64,000 nucleotides of DNA, taken from the NCBI GenBank assembly GCA_964539825.1, contig CAZIKF010000006.1, positions 1 to 64,000 of the forward strand, written 5' to 3'. A model generated the notes under the pieces. The model searched no databases. It was not told where the DNA came from and worked only from the letters and a program-made list of their open reading frames with translations. The position numbers and the translations under genes were made by a program. Source of the stretch: CAZIKF01 sp964539825 (GTDB taxonomy: Bacteria > Muiribacteriota > UBA6191). Numbering within the stretch: the first letter of the stretch is position 1; every line of letters starts with the position of its first letter. Below are positions 17,898 through 26,140 of this stretch, piece after piece.

Positions 17898-17959
17898 ATC
17901 GAATACAGGGTCTTAGAAACTGGCTCAAAAAGCAGAGAACTTCAGGGAAGGAAACCCTC

Positions 17960-19006
17960 ATGAACTTTGATTTTAAATCAATCTCCTCAAATCGTAGTGC
18001 GCCTGTCTATCTCATTGCTGAGGTAGGCGTAAATCACAACGGAAATCTGGGGTTGGCGAAATCTATGGTTAGATCTGCCGCTGAGTGCGGTGCTCATGCC
18101 GTCAAGTTTCAAACTTTTACTGCTGAGGGACTTGTTACCAGGGGCACCCCAAAAGTTGAGTACCAGAAAAGCACCACATCCGATCAAGAGTCCCATTATG
18201 AAATGATCAAGAACCTGGAGATGCCCGAGAGCTTTTACCCAGAGTTGATAGAACTCTGCAATGAGCTCAAGGTGGACTTCTTGTCTACTCCTTATGATGT
18301 TCAAAGTGTGGATTTTCTGGAATCTCTAAATGTGGGGCTCTATAAAGCAGCTTCAGCCGATCTTGTAGATCATATCCTTCTTGAAAGAATCGCGAAAACT
18401 CTCAAACCAACCATCCTGTCCACGGGAATGGCAACACTTGGAGAAATTGAGGAGGCACTGGAAATCTTTCATAAGCAGGGTAATGAACAGGTCATTCTTC
18501 TACATTGTGTTTCCAATTATCCCTGTTCAATTTCCAGTTTAAATCTTCTCTCAATGCAGACACTATCCCATGCTTTTGGTTTTCCAGTCGGTTATTCAGA
18601 CCACAGTGAGGGATCGCTGGCTGCCTCTATCTCTGTGGCTCTTGGGGCTGTTTTGGTAGAGAAGCACTTTACGACGGATAAAACACTGGCGGGCCCTGAC
18701 CAGGCCGCCTCCTCTTCTCCCGAAGAATTCAGGGAACTCGTTTCCCAGGTACGCCTGGCCCAATCGGCACTGGGTTCCCCTGTCAAAGCATGTCAGGAAG
18801 AGGAACGACAGATGTCTTTTGTTTCTAGAAAGAGCCTTGTGACAAGCAGAGAACTTTCGGCAGACTCGATCATCCAAAGAGAAGATCTGACGGTTAAAAG
18901 GCCAGGTACAGGTCTGCGAAGCAAAGTCATGTCCGAGGTTATTGGTCGGCGCGTTCGACGGGATTTACCGGTGAATCATCTATTGGACTGGGGCGACTTT
19001 CAATAA
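17960..19006 (+). CDS. NeuB-type sialic/nonulosonic acid synthase
   Basis: 348 residues, the usual size. It condenses phosphoenolpyruvate with a hexosamine derivative to a nine-carbon sugar acid (N-acetylneuraminate, legionaminate or pseudaminate) for surface glycans. The TIM barrel (about 15-260) shows the family motifs IAEVGVNHNGNLGLAK, VKFQTF, STPYD, STGMATLGEIEEAL, YSDHSEG and EKHFTTDKTLAGPD. The C-terminal antifreeze-like SAF domain (about 285-348) has SRKSLV and DLTVKRPGTG. The exact product cannot be chosen from sequence. No CMP-sugar synthetase or epimerase gene is near, which is unusual. It stops 4 nt before the convergent FecR-domain gene. Confidence 0.9.
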   Translation: MNFDFKSISSNRSAPVYLIAEVGVNHNGNLGLAKSMVRSAAECGAHAVKFQTFTAEGLVTRGTPKVEYQKSTTSDQESHYEMIKNLEMPESFYPELIELCNELKVDFLSTPYDVQSVDFLESLNVGLYKAASADLVDHILLERIAKTLKPTILSTGMATLGEIEEALEIFHKQGNEQVILLHCVSNYPCSISSLNLLSMQTLSHAFGFPVGYSDHSEGSLAASISVALGAVLVEKHFTTDKTLAGPDQAASSSPEEFRELVSQVRLAQSALGSPVKACQEEERQMSFVSRKSLVTSRELSADSIIQREDLTVKRPGTGLRSKVMSEVIGRRVRRDLPVNHLLDWGDFQ

Positions 19007-19010
19007 GGGC

Positions 19011-20087
19011 TCAGTCACTCTTGCCCTGTGTCTTCCATTTCTTAAATTCGGAAAAAGGGATGCGTTTGATCTTTCCAAACTCATTCTTGATGGGGAATGT
19101 GGGCATCTTTCCCTCGATGAGCTCTAGTTGTGGGGTACTCGTTTTTCCATAGCGAGGAATGGCATGCTTAATCATCTCGGCCTTGTAGTCCATTTTCCTA
19201 CCTGAGGACTTGGAAGGGTGGATTTTCTTATCGGTTACGACCACGGTTTTGGACCTTTTTTTTGTAGGCTTTTCCGCCAGACCAGAACTGAAACTACTTG
19301 TGTCCTCAGCAGGTTTGGGACTTGCGGACATTGCTTTCTGCTCGTCTTTCCTGCTCGTTTGTTCCATGGCCATATCGGCCTCTTCATCCATCATTCCCTC
19401 TAATTGTGCCTCCAGTTTGCTTTTAAGATTATTGGCTCTTGCAATAGCCCTGATGGGGATCTCTTCTTCCAGATCAGCAGACATGGCCCACATCATCTCA
19501 CTGGTCCCTGAGTCGGGCTCCTCTTGCAGTTTGAGCATAAGGGGATGATGGCCACCAACCCCTGCCGGCCTCAAGATATAGGCCGTCTGCAGGTTTTGGG
19601 CTCGGTTTTGAATTTCCACACCAGCCTTGGATTCAACCACCATAATTTGAGTGTCCTTGGAGGAGACCTCTACACGAAATGCGGTACCCAGGACTCCTGC
19701 TACAGAAACCGGTGTTTGAACGCCAAATCGGGAGCCGTTTTTTTCGATGAAACAATTGATGGCTCCCCTGAAGACCTCCAACAGAACCTGAAACTTACTT
19801 TTAGATTGGGGTTCCGTAAGGATGATTTCAGTGTTTTCCTCTACAAAAAGATCTCCATGATTTTGGATCAAGAGATGAAGAAATGCACCAGGTGCTGTTC
19901 GAAGCTGGTCCAGTGGGTAAAGATTTAAAGCGGAATCTCCTGACTGAAGAATTCGTTCCTGGCTTGATTTGGCCTCTTTAAGGTATATAGATCCTGAAAA
20001 ATCTGCCACCCGGGCGATGGGTTTTTCCAGGGCCATAGAAACGGAGTTGAAAAGGATCAAACTAAGGCAGGTAAGCATTCGGACCAT
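19011..20087 (-). CDS. Secreted FecR-domain protein
   Basis: 358 residues from ATG 20087, which has an AGGAG ribosome site 6 nt upstream. The frame continues to 20300 but without support. The signal peptide (MVRMLTCLSLILFNSVSMA) is followed by a FecR beta domain (about 25-150): LDQLRTAPGAFLHLLI, then LLEVFRGAINCFI, then TPVSVAGVLGTAFRVEV. The C-terminal half is charged, with acidic and Lys/Ser-rich stretches. FecR domains of this free secreted type bind peptidoglycan or glycans rather than signalling to a sigma factor; no sigma factor or TonB receptor is near. Confidence 0.8.
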   Translation of the reverse strand: MVRMLTCLSLILFNSVSMALEKPIARVADFSGSIYLKEAKSSQERILQSGDSALNLYPLDQLRTAPGAFLHLLIQNHGDLFVEENTEIILTEPQSKSKFQVLLEVFRGAINCFIEKNGSRFGVQTPVSVAGVLGTAFRVEVSSKDTQIMVVESKAGVEIQNRAQNLQTAYILRPAGVGGHHPLMLKLQEEPDSGTSEMMWAMSADLEEEIPIRAIARANNLKSKLEAQLEGMMDEEADMAMEQTSRKDEQKAMSASPKPAEDTSSFSSGLAEKPTKKRSKTVVVTDKKIHPSKSSGRKMDYKAEMIKHAIPRYGKTSTPQLELIEGKMPTFPIKNEFGKIKRIPFSEFKKWKTQGKSD

Positions 20088-20233
20088 AAGAACTCCTGAG
20101 CGCTGTATTTCACGAAATAGTTTCAGTGCGACTCGCTGGAATGTATCATCTTTAGTACCTAATATGAAAGAAAGCCTGCGGGTATCACGCTTGAGAGAGT
20201 TCACCCTACTCCCATTACAGGAGGAAAGCGACA

Positions 20234-21145
20234 ATGAGCATTGAGAGAGTTTTAACCTGTGAGGGAGGAGTGGAGCTTTCCCGTCTTGTGTATGGTACAT
20301 GGAGGTGGGATGCCGTCCCAGAGTTTCGTACGAAGTGGGGCAGAGAGATCGTTGAGTCCTGTCTTGACCTTGGCATCAGCAGTTTTGATCACGCTGATGT
20401 CTATGGAAATTTTCGTTGTGAGGAATATTTTGGGCTGGTCCTCAAGGAGTCTCCCGGTCTGCGGGATCGCATAGAAATCGTAACCAAATGCGGAATTCAA
20501 TTTCCTTCCGATAGACGGCCGGGAGTTTATGCAAAGCATTACAACACCAGCTACGAGCACATTCTTGAGAGCGTAAACAATTCTCTGAGGAATTTTGGTA
20601 CCGACTATGTGGATGTCTTGCTTATTCACCGACCAGATCCGCGCATGAATCCGTCGGAAACAGCCCGAGGACTTCAGGCAGTTGTAGACTCGGGAAAGGT
20701 TCGAGCCGTGGGGGTTTCCAATTTTCTACCCTGGCAACTGGATTCTCTGGCAAAATTCTTGAAAATTCCACTGGTGACTAACCAGGTTGAGCTAGGTGTT
20801 TTGCATCTGAAACCTTTTCACGACGGAACCATAGCTCAGTCCCAGAAACTTGGCTTCAGGGCCATGGCCTGGTCACCCCTGGGAGGTGGGCGACTTTTCA
20901 ATGGGGATGATGAGCAGAGCTTACGGGTCTATGGAGTCTTGGATTCTCTGGCGCAGAAATATGACTCAACCCAGGGGCAGGTGGCTATGGCCTGGCTGCT
21001 CGATCATCCTGCTGGAGTGATTCCTTTGCTAGGTACCAATAAGGTCGAGAGAATTAAGGAGTTAGCGGAGAGCATCCAGGTAAAACTGGAGCTTCAAGAC
21101 TGGTATACCATTTGGGAAGCATCCGCCGGAGTTGAACTTCCTTAG
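20234..21145 (+). CDS. Aldo/keto reductase (YdhF-like)
   Basis: 303 residues, a (beta/alpha)8 NADPH-dependent carbonyl reductase acting in the cytoplasm; substrate unknown. The catalytic set is visible: Asp and Tyr in DHADVYG, Lys in VTKCG, His in LLIHRPDP. The cofactor end is GVIPLLGTNKVERIKE. The overall arrangement (GTWRWD near the start, VRAVGVSNFLPWQ) fits the YdhF-like subgroup. AGGAGG precedes ATG 20234. The next gene starts 3 nt after its stop, so the two probably share a transcript. Confidence 0.9.
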   Translation: MSIERVLTCEGGVELSRLVYGTWRWDAVPEFRTKWGREIVESCLDLGISSFDHADVYGNFRCEEYFGLVLKESPGLRDRIEIVTKCGIQFPSDRRPGVYAKHYNTSYEHILESVNNSLRNFGTDYVDVLLIHRPDPRMNPSETARGLQAVVDSGKVRAVGVSNFLPWQLDSLAKFLKIPLVTNQVELGVLHLKPFHDGTIAQSQKLGFRAMAWSPLGGGRLFNGDDEQSLRVYGVLDSLAQKYDSTQGQVAMAWLLDHPAGVIPLLGTNKVERIKELAESIQVKLELQDWYTIWEASAGVELP

Positions 21146-21148
21146 CAT

Positions 21149-23020
21149 ATGAGAAAATTCTATGTTTGTTCACTATTAGTTTTGATCCTGTTTCAGAATC
21201 TGCGATGGGCAGAAACTCTAGACACCACTATTTCTACTCCTGAATTTTCGATTCCGACGGCTGCTGATCTTACGCCCGAGTCAAATTGGGTCGTCCAATG
21301 GCTCACTTATTTCTACTTGAATCCTAAACCTGGGAAAGTCGGGGATGTATTGAAGACTCTGGACGAATTGGGTTGGCTGAATTCAGCCAATGGCAGCATT
21401 CTGGGCTTTCTAGCTACGCTGTTCAAGCATTATCCAGGATCCTACGAATCGGCTTTACAGAAATTTCAAGTACTTGCGATTAAGTCCAGGTTGGCCTTAA
21501 TCAAGGCAGCCTGGCTGCAAGATCCAAAAAATTGCAGTGACATCATGCACAGATTTCAGTCTTCTTTGACTGAAGAAGAGAGAAGCATGATTCAGCGGCT
21601 CAAGGCGAAGTCTGCGCAAAATCTTTTAAGGGATGAGATCGATGTTCCCTCTAAACTTGATCAATTGTGGGGTGGTTTCTTTGTGACCGGTAAGCAAGAA
21701 TACATCCGTCGTCTGGCCTCGGTATTAGATGATTATACCGAAGGAAACGCTTACAAGGATGAACAAGTGATTGCGAATGCTTCTCATTGGTCCTTGATTT
21801 CCAATTCAATTCAACATTTGCAGGTTTATGATCATATTGTGAACTTGTCCAAGAAGTGTATTCAGAAGGAAAAGTGTCTGAACTTATGGGACATTGCGGC
21901 CCGGTCTACGATTGAGAGATCCAGGATGAGTGATGACGATTTGTTGAGGAATGATTTTCCAGTCAAGTTTGAGATTCACCTTGAGAAAAGTAAAAGTAAC
22001 AAATCCAGTTCCCTGGTTACTCTTGCTGAAGATTTTCTTTTTGGACGTGGGACCAAAAAGGATGTCACGAAGTCCATCGAACTTTTAGAAAGGGCCCATC
22101 GCCTGGGGAATGGAACGGCTTCTCTACGACTTGGAGAACTTTATAAGACTGGGGTCGGAAAGAAGAAGGATCTCAGGTTAGCGGTATCTTTTTTCACAAC
22201 AGCCGCGCAGCGTGGATCGTCTCTGGGGAAACTGCAATTGGCAGTATGTAAATTTCTTGGAATCGGTGGCGAGAAGGCGGAACTTCAAGGTGTCGATTTA
22301 GCCAGGGAGGCCGCAGACGCAGGTCAGGTTTCGGCACAACAGTTGCTCGCTAGGATCTATACGAAAGACAAAATTGTGAAACAGGATTATGACCAGGCCG
22401 TTTACTGGCTTGAAAAGGCAGCGGTTGCCGGGAGTGCCAACGCGGCATTCTCCTTGTGGAAGGTTCTACACGCAAGAAAACCTGAAAAAATAGATTTGGC
22501 AGGGGCTCATCACTGGTTGGTAAGAGCAGCAAGTATGGGTCATCCAGGCGCATTAGTTCTATTGCGGGCAGAAACCTCAAAAGAGAGTCCTCGTTGGCAA
22601 AGTGAAAGTAGATCTGCTGCGGAAACTGGTGATGCTGAAAGTCAGTTTGACCTGGCCATGGAATATGTTCGGGGTAATAACAGAGAAAAGGATATTGGTG
22701 AGGCCATAAATTGGCTTAGAAAAGCAGCAGATCAGAATCATTTGATGGCCATGAATAATCTGGCTTACTTGTTGTCGCAGAGAGACGAGGAATTAGAGCA
22801 TGCACTTGAGGTGGTTGATAAGGTCCTGAAAATTGAGCCTGATAGTCATCATACTTTAGACACAAAAGGCTGGATCCTCTACAAGATGGGAAAACTAGCT
22901 GAATCCCTGGAGTATATCAAGAAGGCTTGCGATTTAGACCCAGAGTCAGAATCAAATGATAAGGGTCGTCATCTGAGGATCATTCAAGAAGCAATCCGTA
23001 TGAGTAACGAAGAAGAATAG
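21149..23020 (+). CDS. Secreted Sel1/TPR-repeat protein
   Basis: 623 residues, the seventh Sel1 protein of the window and the only one on the plus strand. After a signal peptide (about 1-22) a region of about 270 residues has no recognisable repeat. Sel1 repeats then run from about 290 to 550 (AEDFLFGRGTKKDVTKSIELLERA and onwards, with the AxxxLGELY form). The end is two TPRs (about 555-610: KIEPDSHHTLDTKGWILY). It lacks the RMDN-like block of the 934-6766 paralogues. A Cys pair (CIQKEKC) could be oxidised in the periplasm. Confidence 0.82.
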   Translation: MRKFYVCSLLVLILFQNLRWAETLDTTISTPEFSIPTAADLTPESNWVVQWLTYFYLNPKPGKVGDVLKTLDELGWLNSANGSILGFLATLFKHYPGSYESALQKFQVLAIKSRLALIKAAWLQDPKNCSDIMHRFQSSLTEEERSMIQRLKAKSAQNLLRDEIDVPSKLDQLWGGFFVTGKQEYIRRLASVLDDYTEGNAYKDEQVIANASHWSLISNSIQHLQVYDHIVNLSKKCIQKEKCLNLWDIAARSTIERSRMSDDDLLRNDFPVKFEIHLEKSKSNKSSSLVTLAEDFLFGRGTKKDVTKSIELLERAHRLGNGTASLRLGELYKTGVGKKKDLRLAVSFFTTAAQRGSSLGKLQLAVCKFLGIGGEKAELQGVDLAREAADAGQVSAQQLLARIYTKDKIVKQDYDQAVYWLEKAAVAGSANAAFSLWKVLHARKPEKIDLAGAHHWLVRAASMGHPGALVLLRAETSKESPRWQSESRSAAETGDAESQFDLAMEYVRGNNREKDIGEAINWLRKAADQNHLMAMNNLAYLLSQRDEELEHALEVVDKVLKIEPDSHHTLDTKGWILYKMGKLAESLEYIKKACDLDPESESNDKGRHLRIIQEAIRMSNEEE

Positions 23021-23058
23021 AGACAGTGCTTTTGGTTCTATAAAGAGGTGGAGGAGAT

Positions 23059-23391
23059 ATGGCCTACGATGAGGGTATTGCTCATAGAATCTCGGAAGTG
23101 TTCTCTTCACGAACGGATGTGATCGAAAAGAAAATGTTTGGTGGCATCGCGTTCATGATTTCTGGTCACATGTGCTGTGGAGTTGTAGATGAACTTCTTA
23201 TGGTGAGGGTAGGTCCGGAACAATACATCAAGGCATTGAAAAGACCTCATGCCAGAGAAATGAACTTCACAGGCAAGCCCATGAAGGGTTTTGTCTATGT
23301 CGATCAAGAAGGATTTGATTCTGACCAGGACTTAGAATCCTGGATAGAGATGGGTGAGAATTTCGTCTCGACACTCCCACCAAAAGCTTAA
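23059..23391 (+). CDS. TfoX N-terminal domain protein
   Basis: 110 residues covering just the TfoX-N domain, with KKMFGGIAFMISGHMCCGV and the end GFVYVDQEG. In gamma-proteobacteria TfoX/Sxy is a competence regulator, but stand-alone TfoX-N proteins like this are widespread with unproven roles. A GGAGGAG ribosome site precedes ATG 23059. It starts 38 nt after the Sel1 gene. Confidence 0.85.
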   Translation: MAYDEGIAHRISEVFSSRTDVIEKKMFGGIAFMISGHMCCGVVDELLMVRVGPEQYIKALKRPHAREMNFTGKPMKGFVYVDQEGFDSDQDLESWIEMGENFVSTLPPKA

Positions 23392-23467
23392 AGAAAGGTA
23401 GGCTGGATCATGATTGAAGTCAGATTCAGTCGCTGAGTTTCATTTTCAACCACTTTTCGTCAGCCAA

Positions 23468-24271
23468 TTATTTTTTGCGCCAGGAGTTTTTGGGTCTAGA
23501 TTTTCTTGTGAAGAGTTTATTGAGGACTCCTGCCAGTCGAATTCCGCCTTCAAGCATTCTCTTCTCGATTACGGGACGGATTTTTGAGCGGTAGGGATAG
23601 CTTAGTTTCTTATCACCGATATCATAGACTATATCAAGATAGGATCTTGATTCTCTTACCCATTGGTAGATGGATGCTTGCTGTAAGGACCGGATTTTCT
23701 TTCTGGGTAATTGGTTCAGGAATTGGGTGAATTCGGTAAAGGAGAGCTTTTCATCATTGACTAAATGTTCATCCCAGACTTTGTGTAGATTGGTATCCTC
23801 CCAGAACCATTTCACCTTGACCAGGTTAGCTCCATGGTCACCCGGTATCCCGGTATGTAGAGGCTGGTGGATGTCTCCGATGAGATGAACCAGCCATTTG
23901 AGAGCGATAATGCGATTTTCTCGACTTGTTTTAGGGGATGCAAGTTGCTTTTGAAATCCCAGGATCGCTTCTACAATGTCAGTTTTCTTATCAGCCGGCC
24001 GATCTTCATAATTCATTCCCTTAGGAATGTCCACGAAATGCCAGTCCAGGCTATGCTTCCAGGTTGGGTCGTCTCGAACATCGTCACCCCAATTGGAGAC
24101 CTGGGCCAGGCTTTTACCATCAAGTAGTGAGTTCACAACTTCCAGTGCTTGTGAAGAAAGGTTCTGCTGGGCTATTTCTCCTACAACTCGATGCCCTGTT
24201 TTACCCCAGGCCCAGGTAAAATTCAGAGAAATACTAAGAAAGATACAGGTGCATAGATGCAGTTTATTCAT
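23468..24271 (-). CDS. S1/P1-type zinc nuclease, secreted
   Basis: 267 residues. S1/P1 nucleases cut single-stranded nucleic acids with three zinc ions, outside the cytoplasm. The signal peptide ends just before WGKTGHRVVGEIAQ, whose Trp and His act as zinc ligands in the family. Further ligand blocks are SLDWHFVDIP, LVHLIGDIHQPLH and DTNLHKVWDEHL. It is likely a nutrient nuclease, fitting the neighbouring lipases and secreted proteins. The start overlaps the upstream thioesterase stop by 8 nt. Confidence 0.9.
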   Translation of the reverse strand: MNKLHLCTCIFLSISLNFTWAWGKTGHRVVGEIAQQNLSSQALEVVNSLLDGKSLAQVSNWGDDVRDDPTWKHSLDWHFVDIPKGMNYEDRPADKKTDIVEAILGFQKQLASPKTSRENRIIALKWLVHLIGDIHQPLHTGIPGDHGANLVKVKWFWEDTNLHKVWDEHLVNDEKLSFTEFTQFLNQLPRKKIRSLQQASIYQWVRESRSYLDIVYDIGDKKLSYPYRSKIRPVIEKRMLEGGIRLAGVLNKLFTRKSRPKNSWRKK

Positions 24272-24731
24272 CGCTGGTTACCCCTTTTTGGATTTCCTCA
24301 ATTCTTTTTACAATGACATCAGGAATGGAGGACTTGATGCTTTTGCGGTAATTGTAGCTCACCAGTATTCCTTCACCCTCTGCTGCTACTTTCCCTAATT
24401 TTTCGCTGACGGCTCGATGAGACATGGTAAATCGATCTTCCTCAATGCGTGTGATCGATGAACCCACATGGACAATGTCAGGATAGGTTAGAGGGGCTTT
24501 AAATTTACAGCTTATTGAACCAAGAATCGGACCAATTCCGGTGAGTTCCAAATGGTCCAGCAGCTTTAGTTTTTCAAAATAGGAAATTCTGGCTGATTCA
24601 AAATATCGGAAATACGCCACATTATTCACGTGGGAGAAGGCATCCATCTCTCCCCAGGCTACCGAGATCTGGGTGATGACCGGGAAAGCGCTAAGCAATT
24701 TTTCTATTTCCTTGTTTTGCATTTCACCCAT
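24264..24731 (-). CDS. Acyl-CoA thioesterase, 4HBT hotdog family
   Basis: 155 residues from ATG 24731, chosen for its GGAAGTG ribosome site; the frame runs on to 24794, but that would overlap the divergent MATE gene. A single hotdog domain is visible, with the YbgC/FadM-like pattern WGEMDAFSHVNNVAYFRYFE. The Asp in WGEMDAFSHVNN is the usual catalytic residue. It hydrolyses short- to medium-chain acyl-CoA; exact substrate unknown. Only 14 nt separate its start from the divergent gene. Confidence 0.87.
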   Translation of the reverse strand: MGEMQNKEIEKLLSAFPVITQISVAWGEMDAFSHVNNVAYFRYFESARISYFEKLKLLDHLELTGIGPILGSISCKFKAPLTYPDIVHVGSSITRIEEDRFTMSHRAVSEKLGKVAAEGEGILVSYNYRKSIKSSIPDVIVKRIEEIQKGVTSDE

Positions 24732-24745
24732 GATACACTTCCGGC

Positions 24746-26140
24746 ATGCAAGAATCCCATGGTGAGTGTTTAGATCTCTCCAAGACCTCTGCACGCTTAA
24801 CCACTGGAGAGGTGGTCCCCACTCTTCTTCAGTTGACCATACCCATGATCTGGGGACTCTTTTCCATCATTGGATTCAATCTCGCGGATACCTACTTTGT
24901 AGGGCAGCTTGGAAGCCTTGAACTCTCAGCACTTGGTTTTACGATACCAGTTGTGATGGTACTGGGTACATTGACCCTTGGGCTTGGCACTGGAACCGCG
25001 TCAGCCCTTGCCAGAGCCCTTGGGGAGGGTAACCCACGAAAAGCACGCAGACTCGCCACTGACAGCCTGGTTTTAGCTTTACTGATCGTCAGTGTTCTGG
25101 TGGTCGCGGGAATTCTTACCATAGAACCCTTGTTTAGAGCGCTGGGTGCCCCCGAGAGTGTTTTACCCCTCATAGAAGACTATATGAGTGTCTGGTATGT
25201 GGCCATGATCTTTTTAGTGATTCCGATGGTAGGAAATTCGATCATTCGCGCCACCGGAGACACAAAATTCCCCGGATTAATCATGACTTTTGCCGCTCTC
25301 ATGAACTTTGTCCTGGACCCTTTTCTTATTTTTGGTTGGGCTGGATTACCTGCCCTTGGGGTCAAGGGCGCTGCCATTGCTACCCTTATTTCCAGGGTAG
25401 TCACCACGATTCCATCCCTCTATATCCTTTGTTATCGCGAAAAAATTCTCGACAGCCGACTTCCCCGCCTCTCTGAGCTGCTCAATTCCTTTAAGGAAAT
25501 TCTCTATGTAGGAATTCCCGCCGCCGGCTCAAATATGATTCAGCCGATTACCGGTATGTTCATCACCTCTATGCTTGCCGGTTATGGACCCGAATCAGTG
25601 GCTGCGTTTGGTCTTGTTCAGCGCATGGAGTCCTTCGTCTTGATCATTGCCCTGGCCCTGGCTTCGGCTTTAGGTCCATTCCTCGGCCAGAACTGGGGTG
25701 CTGGGAAAAAAGAGAGAGTGGAGAAGGCTATCTGGGTATCCGTAAAATTTTGTCTTGTGTGGGGAGTCATTTCAGCAGCAGCCCTGGGCTTTTGTTCTGA
25801 TTTTATTGTCAGGGCTTTTAGTGATGATCCCGCTATTTGTACCGTAGCGGTTTTATACCTTGTGCTGGTGCCCTGGACCTATGGTCTGGAATCAGTTCGT
25901 CTTATCGTGAATTCCGCTCTGAATGCCATTAGAAAACCCCTGCCGGCTACAGGACTCATGGTTTTAAGAATGTTTGGAATTTATATTCCCCTGGCCTGGA
26001 CTCTTTCCAGTATTTATGGAATCCCCGGTATTTTCTGGGCTACCTGCCTGGCAAACCTGATCGTTGGATTATTGTCCCTGTTTACTCTCTGGCGAATCCT
26101 CAGGTCTACCTTTCCCGAGGAGAATAAAGGGGAGGTGTAA
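24746..26140 (+). CDS. MATE-family multidrug/cation antiporter
   Basis: 464 residues with 12 predicted membrane segments in two halves, the normal MATE length. It exports drugs or metabolites in exchange for sodium or protons. Family marks include PTLLQLTIPMIWG and FNLADTYFVGQLG in helix 1 to 2, FGLVQRMESFV in the second half, and GPFLGQNWGAG. The ATG at 24746 lies inside the upstream frame of the divergent thioesterase, so its promoter must overlap that gene. It shares 1 nt with the next gene. Confidence 0.92.
   Translation: MQESHGECLDLSKTSARLTTGEVVPTLLQLTIPMIWGLFSIIGFNLADTYFVGQLGSLELSALGFTIPVVMVLGTLTLGLGTGTASALARALGEGNPRKARRLATDSLVLALLIVSVLVVAGILTIEPLFRALGAPESVLPLIEDYMSVWYVAMIFLVIPMVGNSIIRATGDTKFPGLIMTFAALMNFVLDPFLIFGWAGLPALGVKGAAIATLISRVVTTIPSLYILCYREKILDSRLPRLSELLNSFKEILYVGIPAAGSNMIQPITGMFITSMLAGYGPESVAAFGLVQRMESFVLIIALALASALGPFLGQNWGAGKKERVEKAIWVSVKFCLVWGVISAAALGFCSDFIVRAFSDDPAICTVAVLYLVLVPWTYGLESVRLIVNSALNAIRKPLPATGLMVLRMFGIYIPLAWTLSSIYGIPGIFWATCLANLIVGLLSLFTLWRILRSTFPEENKGEV

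Noticed and set aside
20088..20300. Longer start for the FecR-domain protein
   Set aside because: It would bury the signal peptide by 71 residues; the ATG at 20087 has a proper AGGAG site.
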